Part shown: positions 9,167 through 18,976 of the stretch, one piece after another
Layout of the letters: each line of letters opens with the position of its first letter
How positions within the stretch are numbered: position 1 is the stretch's first letter
DNA from: a bacterium
GTDB lineage: Bacteria > Bacillota > Bacilli > Lactobacillales > Streptococcaceae
Assembly: GCA_905221295.1 (NCBI GenBank)
Contig: CAJNCP010000010.1
Location: forward strand, 1 to 48,636
Direction: 5' to 3'
Length of the DNA stretch: 48,636 nt
Translations under genes and position numbers: made by a program
The notes under the pieces: generated by a model
What the model saw: the letters and a program-made list of their open reading frames with translations, nothing else
Told to the model about the DNA's origin: nothing
The model's database searches: none

Positions 9167-10318
9167 ATGAAGAAAAATACGAAAAGAAAAAAATGGCAAT
9201 TTTACACATCTATTGGGACTGCAAGTGTTGTTATTGTAGGGGCTATGGGGATTTTACTTTTTAGACAACCTTCTCAGGCTGCTGTTAAAGATGCCACCTC
9301 TCATTTGGTTGTTGCCAAAGAAGGAACGGTTGCCTCATCTATCCTCTTATCTGGTACTGTTACTGTAAAAAATGAACAGTATGTATACTTTGATGCAAGT
9401 ATGGGTGAGATTGAAGAAATTTTAGTCTCTGTTGGCGACAAGGTGAGTGGAGGGCAAGCGTTAGTAAAATACAATAGTTCCGATGCTCAGGCAGCATACG
9501 ATGCGGCTAATCGTGCAGTAGCAAAGATTGATCGTCAAATCAATGAATTGAGAGAATCACGAAGTAAGGCTTTGGCTTATTATGAAGAATATGGTGGTTC
9601 AGATGCTAGCACAGTGTCTTCCCTTGATTCTCAGATTAAGGATGCTTGTGATAACCGCGCAGATGCAGAAGCGCAAGTTAAAAAAGCAAAGGCTCAATTA
9701 GATGCTACAACTATTCTAAGTACAATAGAAGGAACAGTTGTAGAGGTGAATCGCGATCTCTCCAGATCTTCTGCAGGTAATGGCAAGGTCATGATCCATG
9801 TAGTGAGCAATGATAATTTGCAAGTAAAAGGTGAACTGTCAGAGTACAACCTTGCCAAGCTTTCAGTTGGACAAGAAGTGACCTTCACATCCAAAGTCTA
9901 CCCAGATAAAACGTGGACAGGGAAGATCAACTATATTGCAACTTATTCAAAGAATGGTGCTGATGGAAGTAATGGTACAGGTGCATCGAATGTCGGCTCT
10001 AAATATCCATACACCATTGAAGTGACGAGTGATATCGGTGAGTTGAAACAAGGATTTTCTGTTAGTGTAGAAGTTAAAAGCGACAGCACGTCTCTTCTGG
10101 TACCATTAACCAGCATCGTAGAAGAAGAAGGAAAAAACTATGTCTGGGTTGTTGACGAAGAGAATAAGGCTAAGAAAATCGAAGTTAGCTTAGGAAATGC
10201 TGACGCAGAAAACCAAGAAATCACTTCTGGTTTGACAAATGGGGCTAAAGTCATCAGTAATCCAACAACTTCCTTGGAAGAAGGAAAAGAGGTGAAGGCT
10301 GATGAAGAAACTAATTAG
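9167..10318 (+). CDS. MacA-like membrane-fusion subunit of a tripartite efflux pump
   Basis: Adaptor protein of 383 residues with an N-terminal membrane anchor (about 11-32), a lipoyl/barrel-sandwich half (around 55-90), an alpha-helical hairpin rich in Glu, Arg and Ala (about 95-180), the second lipoyl half (STIEGTVVEVN) and a C-terminal beta-barrel and proximal domain. It belongs with the overlapping ATPase and the permease as a MacAB-like pump; the pneumococcal homologue (Spr0693-0695) has a published structure and has been linked to antimicrobial peptide and antibiotic resistance. The next gene overlaps by 17 bases. I chose ATG 9167 because the promoter -10 box lies between it and the upstream TTG. 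Confidence 0.88.
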   Translation: MKKNTKRKKWQFYTSIGTASVVIVGAMGILLFRQPSQAAVKDATSHLVVAKEGTVASSILLSGTVTVKNEQYVYFDASMGEIEEILVSVGDKVSGGQALVKYNSSDAQAAYDAANRAVAKIDRQINELRESRSKALAYYEEYGGSDASTVSSLDSQIKDACDNRADAEAQVKKAKAQLDATTILSTIEGTVVEVNRDLSRSSAGNGKVMIHVVSNDNLQVKGELSEYNLAKLSVGQEVTFTSKVYPDKTWTGKINYIATYSKNGADGSNGTGASNVGSKYPYTIEVTSDIGELKQGFSVSVEVKSDSTSLLVPLTSIVEEEGKNYVWVVDEENKAKKIEVSLGNADAENQEITSGLTNGAKVISNPTTSLEEGKEVKADEETN

Positions 10319-11003
10319 TCTAAAAAATATCTGTAGGAGTTATCGAAATGGAGATCAGGAACTTCAGGTTTTGAAAAATATTAACTTGGAAGTGAATGAG
10401 GGAGAGTTTGTTGCCATTATGGGACCGTCTGGTTCTGGAAAATCTACTCTAATGAATACTATTGGAATGTTGGACACACCAACTAGTGGTGAGTATTACT
10501 TAGAGGGGCAGGAAGTGGCTCGATTAGATGAAAAACAGTTGGCCAAAGTCCGTAATCAAGAGATTGGTTTTGTCTTTCAACAATTCTTTCTTTTGTCCAA
10601 ACTAGATGCCCTTCAGAATGTTGAATTGCCGTTAATATATGCTGGAGTTTCAGCTTCCAAACGCCGTAAATTGGCAGAGACCTATTTGAAAAAGGTAGAC
10701 TTGACAGATAGAAGTCACCACTTGCCTTCGGAATTATCTGGTGGGCAAAAACAACGGGTAGCCATTGCACGTGCCCTTGTCAACAATCCTTCGATTATCC
10801 TGGCAGATGAACCAACTGGAGCTTTGGATACAAGGACAGGAAGCCAAATCATGGAACTTTTGGTGGAGTTAAATGAAGAAGGAAGGACCATTATTATGGT
10901 CACGCATGAGCCTGAGATTGCAGCTTATGCAAAACGTCAGATTGTAATTCGTGATGGGGTTATTGCATCTGATAGTGGGCATTTAGAAGGGGAGGGGAAT
11001 TAA
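10302..11003 (+). CDS. MacB-type ABC transporter ATP-binding protein
   Basis: Cytoplasmic ATPase of 233 residues of the LolD/MacB export family. Walker [10 protein letters not shown] is at 41-49, followed by a Q-loop, the signature LSGGQKQR, Walker B with DEPTGALD and the switch His in VTHE. It powers the separate permease encoded next, so the MacB ATPase and membrane parts are on two polypeptides, as usual in Gram-positives. The ATG overlaps the adaptor gene by 17 bases and the permease starts one base after its stop, giving tight translational coupling. Confidence 0.93.
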   Translation: MKKLISLKNICRSYRNGDQELQVLKNINLEVNEGEFVAIMGPSGSGKSTLMNTIGMLDTPTSGEYYLEGQEVARLDEKQLAKVRNQEIGFVFQQFFLLSKLDALQNVELPLIYAGVSASKRRKLAETYLKKVDLTDRSHHLPSELSGGQKQRVAIARALVNNPSIILADEPTGALDTRTGSQIMELLVELNEEGRTIIMVTHEPEIAAYAKRQIVIRDGVIASDSGHLEGEGN

Positions 11004-11004
11004 G

Positions 11005-12264
11005 ATGGAAAATCTGAAATTTGCCTTTTCATCGATTATGGCACACAAGATGCGTTCATTTTTGACGATGATTGGGATTATTATAGGAGTATCTTCAGTA
11101 GTTGTCATCATGGCTCTGGGAGACTCTATGTCTCGTCAGATCAATAAAAATATGACCAAATCTCAGAAAAATATTCAGGTCTTTTTCTCGCCTATTAAAA
11201 GTAAGGATGGCTCTTTTACCCAAAAACAATCTTCTCTAACACTATCTGGTAGAGAGGATACAGCTTATGTTGTCCCACCCAAAACACAGGAAGCATGGGT
11301 TAAGGAAGCCGCTAAACTAAAAGGTGTAGATAGTTACTTTGTGACGAATAGTATAAATGTTACTCTGACTTATAAAGATAAAAAAGTTGAGCAGGCTAGT
11401 TTAACAGGTGGTAATATGACTTATATGACTGCCACTGAAAATGAAATAATCGCTGGTAGGAGTCTAAGGGAACAAGATTACAGAGATTTTGCAAGTGTAA
11501 TCTTACTTGATGAAGAACTGGCTAAAAGTCTTTTTGACTCACCACAGGCAGCTCTTAATCAGATAATCTCAGTTAATAACTTTCATTATCGAGTTATCGG
11601 AGTATACACAAGTTCTGAGGCTAAAACTGCAAAGATGTTTGGTATCGGAGGTTTGCCAATTACAACCAATACATCTGTTGCTGTTAATTTTAATATGGAT
11701 GAAATCTCTAATGTTGTCTTTCGTGTGAATGATACGAGTCTGACACCGACTTTAGGACCAGAACTCGCACGCAGAATGACAGAAATATCAGGAGTACATC
11801 AAGGAGAATATCAAGTTGCGGATGCTACTGCCGCCTTCCAAGAAGTGCAACAAATCTTTGGTTTTATGACCACTGTTATCAGTGCCATTGCAGGTATCTC
11901 TCTTTTTGTTGGAGGAACAGGTGTCATGAATATCATGCTGGTCTCGGTGACAGAACGCACGCGGGAGATTGGTCTGCGGAAAGCTCTTGGAGCTACACGG
12001 GCTAATATTTTGGTACAGTTTTTGATTGAATCCATGATCTTGACCTTGCTAGGTGGTGTCATTGGTCTTGGGATTGCTGCTGGAATGACCATGTTAGCTG
12101 GAGTATTGCTTCAAAACATGATTGCAGGTATTGAAGTTGGGGTTTCCCTCCCAATTGCTCTCTTTAGCTTGGCTGTGTCAGCCAGCGTTGGGATGATTTT
12201 CGGAGTCTTACCAGCCAATAAAGCGTCTAAGCTTGATCCGATTGAAGCTCTTCGCTATGAGTAA
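11005..12264 (+). CDS. MacB-type ABC transporter permease
   Basis: Membrane subunit of 419 residues with the MacB/FtsX layout: one N-terminal helix (about 17-42), a large extracytoplasmic domain (about 43-285) and three C-terminal helices separated by the conserved loop VTERTREIGLRKALGATR. It pairs with the preceding ATPase and the membrane-fusion protein. In a Gram-positive cell the pump probably moves amphipathic peptides or drugs away from the membrane or wall; the true substrate cannot be read from sequence. A terminator follows. Confidence 0.92.
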   Translation: MENLKFAFSSIMAHKMRSFLTMIGIIIGVSSVVVIMALGDSMSRQINKNMTKSQKNIQVFFSPIKSKDGSFTQKQSSLTLSGREDTAYVVPPKTQEAWVKEAAKLKGVDSYFVTNSINVTLTYKDKKVEQASLTGGNMTYMTATENEIIAGRSLREQDYRDFASVILLDEELAKSLFDSPQAALNQIISVNNFHYRVIGVYTSSEAKTAKMFGIGGLPITTNTSVAVNFNMDEISNVVFRVNDTSLTPTLGPELARRMTEISGVHQGEYQVADATAAFQEVQQIFGFMTTVISAIAGISLFVGGTGVMNIMLVSVTERTREIGLRKALGATRANILVQFLIESMILTLLGGVIGLGIAAGMTMLAGVLLQNMIAGIEVGVSLPIALFSLAVSASVGMIFGVLPANKASKLDPIEALRYE

Positions 12265-12279
12265 GACATAGAACAGGAC

Positions 12280-12311
12280 AAACAAGATAGACACTTGTCT
12301 GTCTTGTTTTT
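12280..12311 (+). terminator. Terminator of the efflux operon
   Basis: Imperfect hairpin with arms AAACAAGATAGA and TCTGTCTTGTTT (one G-U pair) merging into a T-run. Confidence 0.8.
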
Positions 12312-12345
12312 GTATGGATTTCCCTATCGAAAATCACTAAAAATA

Positions 12346-12354
12346 TGATATAAT
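12346..12354 (+). promoter_or_regulatory. Extended -10 promoter of metG
   Basis: TG-A-TATAAT with no good -35 match 17 bases upstream. It shows that an in-frame GTG at 12358 lies at or before the transcription start and cannot be the start codon. Confidence 0.75.
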
Positions 12355-12399
12355 GAAGTGTTAGAAAAACAGGTTTCATTTGCCTGGAAAGGAAAAATT

Positions 12400-14457
12400 A
12401 TGTCTGAAAAGAATTTTTATATTACAACACCGATTTACTATCCATCTGGTAAACTTCATATCGGTTCTGCCTACACAACCATCGCCTGTGATGTCCTAGC
12501 TCGTTACAAACGCCTCATGGGCTACGATGTCTTTTATCTGACAGGTCTGGATGAGCATGGTCAGAAAATCCAGCAAAAAGCTGAAGAAGCTGGCATCACA
12601 CCTCAAGCCTATGTTGACGGCATGGCGGTTGGAGTCAAAGAACTCTGGAAATTACTCGATATCTCATACGATAAATTCATCCGTACAACTGATGATTACC
12701 ATGAAAAAGTAGTAGCACAAGTATTTGAACGCTTGCTTGCTCAAGATGACATCTACTTGGGTGAATACTCTGGCTGGTATTCAGTCTCAGATGAGGAATT
12801 CTTTACAGAAAGCCAGCTTGCAGAAGTTTTCCGTGACGAAGCTGGAAATGTAACGGGTGGTATCGCTCCATCAGGCCACGAGGTCGAATGGGTTTCTGAA
12901 GAGTCTTACTTCCTTCGCCTCAGCAAATACCAAGACCGTTTGGTTGAATTTTTCAAAGCTCATCCTGAGTTTATCACTCCTGATGGTCGCCTTAATGAAA
13001 TGTTGCGTAACTTCATCGAGCCTGGTTTGGAAGATTTGGCGGTATCTCGAACAACCTTTACCTGGGGTGTGCCAGTCCCATCCAATCCAAAACACGTTGT
13101 CTACGTTTGGATCGATGCCCTTCTGAACTATGCGACAGCGCTTGGCTATGGTCAAGACGAACATGGTAACTTTGACAAGTTCTGGAATGGAACTGTCTTC
13201 CATATGGTAGGAAAAGACATCCTTCGTTTCCACTCAATCTATTGGCCAATCCTTCTTATGATGTTGGATATCAAATTGCCAGACCGCTTGATTGCCCACG
13301 GTTGGTTTGTCATGAAAGACGGCAAGATGTCTAAGTCAAAAGGGAATGTCGTTTACCCTGAAATGTTGGTAGAGCGTTATGGGCTTGACCCACTCCGTTA
13401 CTACCTCATGCGTAGCCTTCCTGTTGGTTCAGACGGAACCTTCACTCCTGAGGACTACGTCGGCCGTATCAACTATGAATTGGCCAATGACCTCGGAAAC
13501 CTCCTCAACCGTACAGTTTCTATGATTAACAAGTATTTCGAAGGGCGAGTTCCTGAATTACCTTTTATGGATTCAAATACATTCCCGCCAGCATTTATTG
13601 AAAAAGACGAAGTAAGTTATGTAAATCCTGCATATACTCCGGAAATGAATCTTGTTGAAAATGTGAAAACTTTTATTCAATATTACCATGATCGAATGGA
13701 AGTAGTTGACTATCCACGTGCCTTAGAAGCAATCTGGACAATTATTTCTCGTACCAATAAATACATCGATGAGACAGCTCCATGGGTCTTGGCTAAGGAT
13801 GAGGCTCTTCGCGACCAATTAGCAAGTGTTATGAGCCACTTGGCAGCTAGCCTCCGCGTCGTAGCTCACTTGATTGAACCATTTATGATGGAAACCAGTC
13901 GCGCGATCTTGACTCAACTTGGTTTGGAAGAAGTGGCGAGTCTTGAAAACTTGAGCTTGGCAGACTTCCCTGCTGGTGTGACTGTTGTTGCCAAAGGAAC
14001 ACCAATCTTCCCACGTCTCGACATGGAAGAAGAGATTGCCTATATCAAGGAACAAATGGAAAGCAACAAACCAGCAGTCGAAAAAGAATGGAATCCAGAT
14101 GAAGTTGAACTCAAACTAAACAAGGATGAAATCAAGTTCGAAGACTTTGACAAGGTTGAGATCCGTGTCGCAGAAGTCAAAGAAGTGTCTAAAGTGGAAG
14201 GTTCTGATAAGTTGCTCCAATTCCGCCTAGATGCTGGTGATGGTCAAGATCGTCAAATCCTCTCAGGAATTGCAAAATACTATCCAAACGAACAAGAATT
14301 GGTCGGCAAGAAAGTCCAAATCGTTGCCAACCTCAAACCTCGTAAGATGATGAAGAAATATGTCAGTCAAGGAATGATCCTTTCAGCTGAACATGATGGA
14401 CAATTAACCCTTCTCACAGTTGATCCAGCTGTACCAAATGGAAGTGTGATTGGCTAA
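12400..14457 (+). CDS. metG: Methionyl-tRNA synthetase
   Basis: Class I synthetase charging initiator and elongator tRNA-Met; 685 residues from ATG 12400, which has GGAAAGGA upstream. The HIGS motif is at 20-23 and KMSKS near 309-313. The region that carries zinc-binding cysteines in many MetRS (after about residue 125, [12 protein letters not shown]) has none here, as in the Bacillus-type enzyme. A C-terminal EMAP/Trbp111-like tRNA-binding domain (about 580-685) gives dimerisation. Between about residues 382 and 437 the sequence departs from the pneumococcal enzyme I remember, and codon use becomes AT-rich; this may be a mosaic or indel segment. Upstream is a constitutive-looking extended -10 promoter and no T-box. 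Confidence 0.96.
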   Translation: MSEKNFYITTPIYYPSGKLHIGSAYTTIACDVLARYKRLMGYDVFYLTGLDEHGQKIQQKAEEAGITPQAYVDGMAVGVKELWKLLDISYDKFIRTTDDYHEKVVAQVFERLLAQDDIYLGEYSGWYSVSDEEFFTESQLAEVFRDEAGNVTGGIAPSGHEVEWVSEESYFLRLSKYQDRLVEFFKAHPEFITPDGRLNEMLRNFIEPGLEDLAVSRTTFTWGVPVPSNPKHVVYVWIDALLNYATALGYGQDEHGNFDKFWNGTVFHMVGKDILRFHSIYWPILLMMLDIKLPDRLIAHGWFVMKDGKMSKSKGNVVYPEMLVERYGLDPLRYYLMRSLPVGSDGTFTPEDYVGRINYELANDLGNLLNRTVSMINKYFEGRVPELPFMDSNTFPPAFIEKDEVSYVNPAYTPEMNLVENVKTFIQYYHDRMEVVDYPRALEAIWTIISRTNKYIDETAPWVLAKDEALRDQLASVMSHLAASLRVVAHLIEPFMMETSRAILTQLGLEEVASLENLSLADFPAGVTVVAKGTPIFPRLDMEEEIAYIKEQMESNKPAVEKEWNPDEVELKLNKDEIKFEDFDKVEIRVAEVKEVSKVEGSDKLLQFRLDAGDGQDRQILSGIAKYYPNEQELVGKKVQIVANLKPRKMMKKYVSQGMILSAEHDGQLTLLTVDPAVPNGSVIG

Positions 14458-14462
14458 TAGCA

Positions 14463-14491
14463 AAAAACCAACGTTAGGCACGTTGGTTTTT
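14463..14491. terminator. Bidirectional terminator between metG and the P-loop kinase gene
   Basis: Strong hairpin AAACCAACG-TTAGGCA-CGTTGGTTT flanked by A and T runs, so it works on both strands. The stop codon of the minus-strand gene (14474-14476) is in the loop. Confidence 0.88.
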
Positions 14492-15007
14492 CTTGTTATG
14501 TACGAGATTTTCTAAGAAGTAGTCCATCTCCTTTTGCGACCTGAGGACAATTACTTTCTCAGGGTAGGTTTCTTGAACCCGTTGATAGCGTTCTTTAGCA
14601 TCCTTTGTCCGCCCATCCCAGAGAATCCATCGGATAAAGTCCCAGTCAAAGCGTTCAGGGCAACCTGCAGCCATACTTTCTCTGACCTTGCCTCGGTATG
14701 TGAGATACCGTTTAAAGGCTCGAAAGAGACAAGTCCATGGGGAAAAGTTGAGAAAGATGATTTGGTCAGCTTCCTGCATTCGTTCTTCATAGCAACACCA
14801 AGAGTAGTTGCCGTCGATGACCCAAGCTTCGTGCTTTGTGAGAAAGTTTTTCATCTCGGTCAACATCCATTCGCGGTCACTGTCTTGCCAACCAGGTTGA
14901 AATTGAAGTGTATCCATATGCAGTTTGGGGATGGAGTAGTAGTTTGACAACTTTTCAGCTAGAGTTGACTTGCCAGCTCCAGAATATCCTATGATTGCGA
15001 TTTTCAT
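14474..15007 (-). CDS. Small P-loop kinase (adenylate-kinase/FlaR-related NTPase)
   Basis: A 177-residue cytoplasmic NTPase with Walker A GYSGAGKST at 7-15 and the layout of the group annotated as adenylate kinase-like or DNA topology modulation protein (FlaR): DTLQFQPGW after the P-loop, VIDGNYS in the middle, then a lid-like basic segment (RAFKRYLTYRGKVRE). The phosphate acceptor is unknown, and the topology label rests on weak history. The ATG at 15007 has AAAGG upstream. No strong promoter of its own is seen, and the rpsT terminator lies just before it, so expression may depend on read-through or a weak TATAAT at 15028-15023. Confidence 0.75.
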   Translation of the reverse strand: MKIAIIGYSGAGKSTLAEKLSNYYSIPKLHMDTLQFQPGWQDSDREWMLTEMKNFLTKHEAWVIDGNYSWCCYEERMQEADQIIFLNFSPWTCLFRAFKRYLTYRGKVRESMAAGCPERFDWDFIRWILWDGRTKDAKERYQRVQETYPEKVIVLRSQKEMDYFLENLVHNKKNQRA

Positions 15008-15032
15008 TTTCTACCTTTTCTGATTATAGGAC

Positions 15033-15059
15033 AAAAAAACAGCCTCTATGGACTGTTTC
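15033..15059 (-). terminator. Terminator of rpsT
   Basis: On the minus strand AAACAG-T-CC-loop-GG-CTGTTT followed by seven T, directly after the rpsT stop codon. Confidence 0.8.
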
Positions 15060-15296
15060 TTATTTAGCAAGTTTAGCTGAAAGACGAGCTTTATCGCGGC
15101 TTGCTTTGTTTTTATGAATCAAACCTTTAGTTTCTGCTTTGTCGATAGCTGAGCTAGCAGCACGGAAAAGTTCTTCAGAAGGGTTTGCTTCGAAAGCTTT
15201 GATAGCAGTACGCATAGCTGATTTTTGAGCTGAGTTTTTTTCGTTTTGTTTAACGTTCAATTCAGCGCGTTTGATAGCTGATTTAATGTTTGCCAA
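15060..15296 (-). CDS. rpsT: Ribosomal protein bS20
   Basis: Small-subunit protein of 78 residues that binds 16S rRNA; a basic, alpha-helical protein that begins [13 protein letters not shown] after the initiator, as in other Firmicutes. The start is TTG at 15296-15294: the only upstream in-frame ATG (15311) overlaps the strong ribosome site GGAGGT at 15309-15304, so it would add five residues that are really the Shine-Dalgarno. A rare start codon is a known feature of S20 genes and may help keep its level in check. Confidence 0.95.
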
Positions 15297-15327
15297 TGTT
15301 CTTACCTCCATATTTACTAACTATACC

Positions 15328-15356
15328 ATTATATATGAAAACTTAGGTTTTGACAA
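15328..15356 (-). promoter_or_regulatory. rpsT promoter
   Basis: On the minus strand TTGTCA (15356-15351), 17 bases and TATAAT (15333-15328); near-consensus, as expected for a ribosomal protein gene. Confidence 0.82.
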
Positions 15357-15363
15357 GGGGAAA

Positions 15364-16284
15364 TTATTTTTTTAGGTAAATTTCATCGATTTCATGGTTT
15401 TTAGTCTTGTGGAGAATGACCTCGGCGCGATTCCTTGTTGGTTCGATATAGTTTTGTAGATTTGTGAGATTAATGCTGGTCCAAACTTGATGTGCAAAGG
15501 CTTCAACTTCTCCAATCGGCATTTGCGTAAAGCGGTGGTAGTAGCTGTTGGGATCATTTTGGGCAAAGCTGAGGAGTTTTAAGAAACGATCCAGATACCA
15601 GCTTTCAATATCCTCGACAGCAGCATCCACGTAGATGGAGAAATCAAAGAAGTCAGTGATGTAAAGGCGCTCATTTTGAGGGTTTTGAAAGACATTGATG
15701 CCCTCGACAATGACAAAATCCGCAGCTTTGACACATTGCTTCTCTCCAGGAACGATGTCATACACTTCATGAGAATAGACAGGAATATCGACATCTTGCC
15801 CATTCTTTAGGCGGTCAAGAAAATTCAGCAAGGTTTCCATATCATAACTTTCAGGAAAACCTTTGCGATTTAAGATGTCTTGGTCCATCAAGGTTTGATT
15901 GGGATAGAGAAAGCCATCCGTTGTCACTAGCTCTACAGTAGCATCAGTAACTGTACGAGAGAGAAGGATTTGCAGAAGTCGGCTAGTTGTTGATTTTCCT
16001 ACAGCGACACTTCCTGAAACTCCAATGATAAAAGACTGGGATTTGCTTTCACGTTGGAGGAAAATTCCTTTTGAAAATGCCAAATCATCCTTGGTGCGCT
16101 TGTAAATATGGATAAGATGGACAAGGGGAAGATAGACATCCGTTACGTCCTGCAGACTAATCTGGTCATTGAAACTCTTGATGGATTCTAACTCTTCCTC
16201 TGTCAAGGGAGGGGTTGTTTTGCGATGCAATGATTGCCAAGTATGGCGGCTGATTTTCTCAAAATGTAAAAATTCGTTGGTCAT
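15364..16284 (-). CDS. coaA: Pantothenate kinase (type I, CoaA)
   Basis: Phosphorylates pantothenate, the first step of coenzyme A synthesis. The 306 residues from ATG 16284 match the type I family in length. Walker [13 protein letters not shown] is at 88-99, followed by [18 protein letters not shown] and IVEGINVFQ motifs typical of CoaA. I reject the upstream in-frame ATG at 16314 because it lies inside the -10 box; ATG 16284 has AGGGGA before it. It is divergent from the small membrane protein gene. Confidence 0.95.
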   Translation of the reverse strand: MTNEFLHFEKISRHTWQSLHRKTTPPLTEEELESIKSFNDQISLQDVTDVYLPLVHLIHIYKRTKDDLAFSKGIFLQRESKSQSFIIGVSGSVAVGKSTTSRLLQILLSRTVTDATVELVTTDGFLYPNQTLMDQDILNRKGFPESYDMETLLNFLDRLKNGQDVDIPVYSHEVYDIVPGEKQCVKAADFVIVEGINVFQNPQNERLYITDFFDFSIYVDAAVEDIESWYLDRFLKLLSFAQNDPNSYYHRFTQMPIGEVEAFAHQVWTSINLTNLQNYIEPTRNRAEVILHKTKNHEIDEIYLKK

Positions 16285-16309
16285 TTGTTTTCCCCTAGAT
16301 ATTTTGTCT

Positions 16310-16318
16310 ATCATACCA
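16310..16318 (-). promoter_or_regulatory. Extended -10 promoter of coaA
   Basis: On the minus strand TG-G-TATGAT (16318-16310). The transcript starts about 20 bases before ATG 16284, which excludes the upstream ATG. Confidence 0.65.
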
Positions 16319-16346
16319 TAAAAAGCTAAAAAAATAAAGCGGTTTC

Positions 16347-16375
16347 TTGATGGTAGTAAGTCAATATCGTATAAT
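16347..16375 (+). promoter_or_regulatory. Promoter of the small membrane protein gene
   Basis: TTGATG (16347-16352), 17-base spacer and TATAAT (16370-16375). The leader would be about 104 bases long before ATG 16486. Confidence 0.7.
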
Positions 16376-16485
16376 AGAGGTAGATGGAGGTTGAATAATT
16401 TAATGATGAGATAGGGAATGGTTTCTGAAGAGTTATCAGTTATTAAAAGTGGGTTTTTTAGTTCGCAACTTATAGGAGGTATACA

Positions 16486-16890
16486 ATGAAAATCTTGAGA
16501 TGTTACATATTGGAACTCTGTTTTATTTTAAGTTTTACACTACCTTTTATAAGGGGAGCGAATGCGGATAATGGTAGACGCTTTGTAGAAACCTATTACG
16601 GTTTTACCTTCTTAATGGATTATCTCCTTGTAACAGTTATCTTTATCTGTTCACTCTTGATTGCTTGGTTAGTAAAAAAGCAGTGGACGAAATGGCTTGC
16701 TGCTGGTAGTTATCTATTTTTGATTTTGTGGATTGCTACAGAAGGATATCTATTCCGTATGTCACTAGAAGATTTGATACGTCTTTGGACAAGTTTGGAA
16801 ATCTTGACACAAACTTATCAGTTGGGCTTTTATCTAAACATCATATTGGGAATTCTGTTGATAATAAAGCATTTTAAGGTTAAGAAATAG
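16486..16890 (+). CDS. Small membrane protein of unknown function
   Basis: 134 residues with about four hydrophobic segments (near 7-22, 42-64, 69-90 and 105-128) and a basic C-terminus (KHFKVKK). I do not recognise a family motif. The ribosome site TAGGAGGT lies six bases before the ATG, so translation is likely. A similar small gene sits next to coaA in pneumococcus as far as I remember, so it is probably a core mitis-group gene rather than an acquired one. No function can be given. Confidence 0.75.
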   Translation: MKILRCYILELCFILSFTLPFIRGANADNGRRFVETYYGFTFLMDYLLVTVIFICSLLIAWLVKKQWTKWLAAGSYLFLILWIATEGYLFRMSLEDLIRLWTSLEILTQTYQLGFYLNIILGILLIIKHFKVKK

Positions 16891-16991
16891 CAATAAAAAT
16901 GCGCCTGATTGCAGACGAACTGTTTTTTTCTGACTATGATAATTTGTAGTTCCCGATAGATTGTAATGTATTTCTAATAATTGAAAGAGAT

Positions 16992-17031
16992 TGAAGAAAA
17001 GGTTTTTTGACTAGGATTCTTCAGTCTTTTT
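16992..17031 (+). terminator. Weak candidate terminator after the small membrane protein gene
   Basis: TGAAGAA (16992-16998) and TTCTTCA (17017-17023) can pair across an 18-base loop, followed by GTCTTTTT. The stem is short and A-T rich, so this is tentative. Confidence 0.35.
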
Positions 17032-17057
17032 CATTTGATCATCACTTTGTAAACGAC

Positions 17058-17086
17058 TTACAATTCAAGCCAAATTATGGTAAAAT
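17058..17086 (+). promoter_or_regulatory. Promoter of the nucleoside salvage operon, giving a leaderless transcript
   Basis: TTACAA (17058-17063), 17-base spacer and extended -10 TG-G-TAAAAT (17078-17086). Only six bases (AGTTTT) separate the -10 box from ATG 17093, so transcription should begin at or next to the A of the start codon. No Shine-Dalgarno sequence is present. Confidence 0.82.
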
Positions 17087-17092
17087 AGTTTT

Positions 17093-17683
17093 ATGAGTAA
17101 AATGTATTATGCAGAAAATCCTGACGCTGCTCACGACATACATGAGTTGAGAGTGGAGTTGTTGGGAGAAAAAATGACCTTTTTGACGGATGCGGGTGTT
17201 TTTAGCAAGAAAATGGTTGACTTTGGGAGTCAGCTTTTATTGAAGTGTCTAGAGGTTAACAAAGGAGAAACGGTCCTTGATGTGGGTTGTGGATATGGGC
17301 CTTTGGGCTTGTCCTTGACCAAGGCTTATGGAGTTCAGGCAACCATGGTTGATATCAATAATCGTGCTCTAGACTTGGCTCGACAAAATGCTGAACGAAA
17401 TAAGGTTGAAGCAACGATTTTCCAATCCAATATCTATGAACAAGTTGAAGGGAAATTTGACCATGTTATTTCTAATCCGCCTATTCGAGCGGGTAAACAA
17501 GTTGTTCATGAGATTATCGAAAAGAGCAGAGATTTCTTGAAAGATGGAGGTGATTTAACCATTGTCATTCAGAAAAAGCAAGGTGCTCCGAGTGCTAAAA
17601 GTAAGATGGAAGACGTTTTTGGAAATTGTGAAATCGTAAAGAAAGATAAGGGATACTATATCCTTAGAAGTGTGAAAGAATGA
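17093..17683 (+). CDS. RsmC-like class I methyltransferase
   Basis: SAM-dependent methyltransferase of 196 residues with motif I VLDVGCGYGPLG (61-72), an acidic motif II MVDINNRA and motif IV NPPIRAGK (128-135), the pattern of the RsmC/RlmG group that methylates guanine N2 in rRNA. It is half the length of E. coli RsmC and matches only its catalytic half, as usual for Firmicute homologues, so the rRNA target is not certain. The gene opens the nucleoside salvage operon and appears to be translated from a leaderless mRNA. Its stop overlaps the pdp start by four bases. Confidence 0.85.
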   Translation: MSKMYYAENPDAAHDIHELRVELLGEKMTFLTDAGVFSKKMVDFGSQLLLKCLEVNKGETVLDVGCGYGPLGLSLTKAYGVQATMVDINNRALDLARQNAERNKVEATIFQSNIYEQVEGKFDHVISNPPIRAGKQVVHEIIEKSRDFLKDGGDLTIVIQKKQGAPSAKSKMEDVFGNCEIVKKDKGYYILRSVKE

Positions 17684-18957
17684 GAGCAGTTGATTTAATT
17701 CAAAAGAAACGAGATGGTCAAGAACTTACTTCAAATGAAATCAAGTGGCTAGTAGAAGGCTATGTGGCAGGAACTGTTCCAGACTATCAGATGTCTGCCT
17801 TTGCTATGGCGGTTTATTTCAAAGGAATGACGACACGAGAGATTTCTGACCTGACGATGAATATGGTTAAGACAGGTCAGGAGTTTGACTTGTCAGCTAT
17901 TGATGGGGTCAAAGTTGACAAACATTCTACTGGTGGTGTAGGTGATAAGGTGACCCTGATTTTAGCTCCCCTTGTTGCTAGCTTTGGTGTGCCCGTGGCA
18001 AAAATGAGTGGTCGTGGACTAGGGCATACTGGCGGAACCCTAGATAAGTTGGAAGCAATCAAGGGTTACCAAGTGGAGCGCAGTCAAGAGGATTTTATCC
18101 GTCAGGTACAGGACATTGGTGTATCTGTCATTGGGCAGTCAGATCAGCTTGTTAAAGCAGATAAACTCCTCTATGCCCTCCGAGATGTAACAGCAACTGT
18201 CGACACGATTCCTTTGATTGCGAGTTCTGTTATGAGCAAGAAAATTGCTGCAGGAGCGGATGCCATTTTGCTAGACGTGACTGTTGGTGAGGGTGCCTTC
18301 ATGAAAACTGTCGATGAGGCACGAGAATTGGCTCAAACCATGGTCGATTTGGGTAAGGCCGTTGGTCGAAAGACAGTAGCGGTTATTACCGATATGAGTC
18401 AACCCTTGGGACGAGCCATTGGCAATCGTCTCGAAATCCTAGAAGCAATTGAAATTCTTCAAGGAAAGGGTCGAGAAGATATTAGTCACTTTATTTGTGA
18501 ACTAGCTCAGATTATGCTTGGTTTGGCAAATGTTGAGAAGACAGTTGAAGAAGTACGTCAACATCTTGAAAACGGCCAAGCGCTGGCTAAGTTTGAAGAA
18601 ATGGTGGCGGCTCAAGGCGGTGATTTAGAAGATCTTTATCGCCCAGTCAAGGTGGCGCATGTAGTAGATATCCCGGCTCAAGAGTCAGGTGTCATTTCAG
18701 CCCTTCCAGCGATGGAATTTGGTCTCTATGCCATGAGATTGGGAGCTGGTCGTGCAGTCAAGTCTGATGATTTAGACTATGAAACTGGAATCGTTTTTGA
18801 GAAGAAGGTTGGTGACTCCGTTCAAAAGGGAGAAATTGTCGCAAAAGTTTATACAAATGGAAAAATTTCTTCTGAACTAGTTACAGAATTTCAAAAATAT
18901 GTTAAAATAAATGATGGAGTGCAAAGTTTACGAGAAATTATAGAAATTATCTCATAA
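17680..18957 (+). CDS. pdp: Pyrimidine-nucleoside phosphorylase
   Basis: Splits thymidine, deoxyuridine or uridine with phosphate into base and (deoxy)ribose 1-phosphate. The 425-residue length and motifs fit the family: [10 protein letters not shown] at 81-90 (phosphate and substrate binding) and [17 protein letters not shown] near 108-124. The start ATGA overlaps the methyltransferase stop, so the two are translationally coupled. Deoxyribose 1-phosphate made here can feed deoC, encoded next, after mutase action by an enzyme not seen in this window. Confidence 0.95.
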   Translation: MRAVDLIQKKRDGQELTSNEIKWLVEGYVAGTVPDYQMSAFAMAVYFKGMTTREISDLTMNMVKTGQEFDLSAIDGVKVDKHSTGGVGDKVTLILAPLVASFGVPVAKMSGRGLGHTGGTLDKLEAIKGYQVERSQEDFIRQVQDIGVSVIGQSDQLVKADKLLYALRDVTATVDTIPLIASSVMSKKIAAGADAILLDVTVGEGAFMKTVDEARELAQTMVDLGKAVGRKTVAVITDMSQPLGRAIGNRLEILEAIEILQGKGREDISHFICELAQIMLGLANVEKTVEEVRQHLENGQALAKFEEMVAAQGGDLEDLYRPVKVAHVVDIPAQESGVISALPAMEFGLYAMRLGAGRAVKSDDLDYETGIVFEKKVGDSVQKGEIVAKVYTNGKISSELVTEFQKYVKINDGVQSLREIIEIIS

Positions 18958-18976
18958 AACCAGGGAGAATCCGAAT

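Noticed and set aside
12312..12399. T-box leader upstream of metG.
   Set aside because: The promoter lies only about 46 bases before the start codon, too short for a T-box, and no specifier structure is seen.
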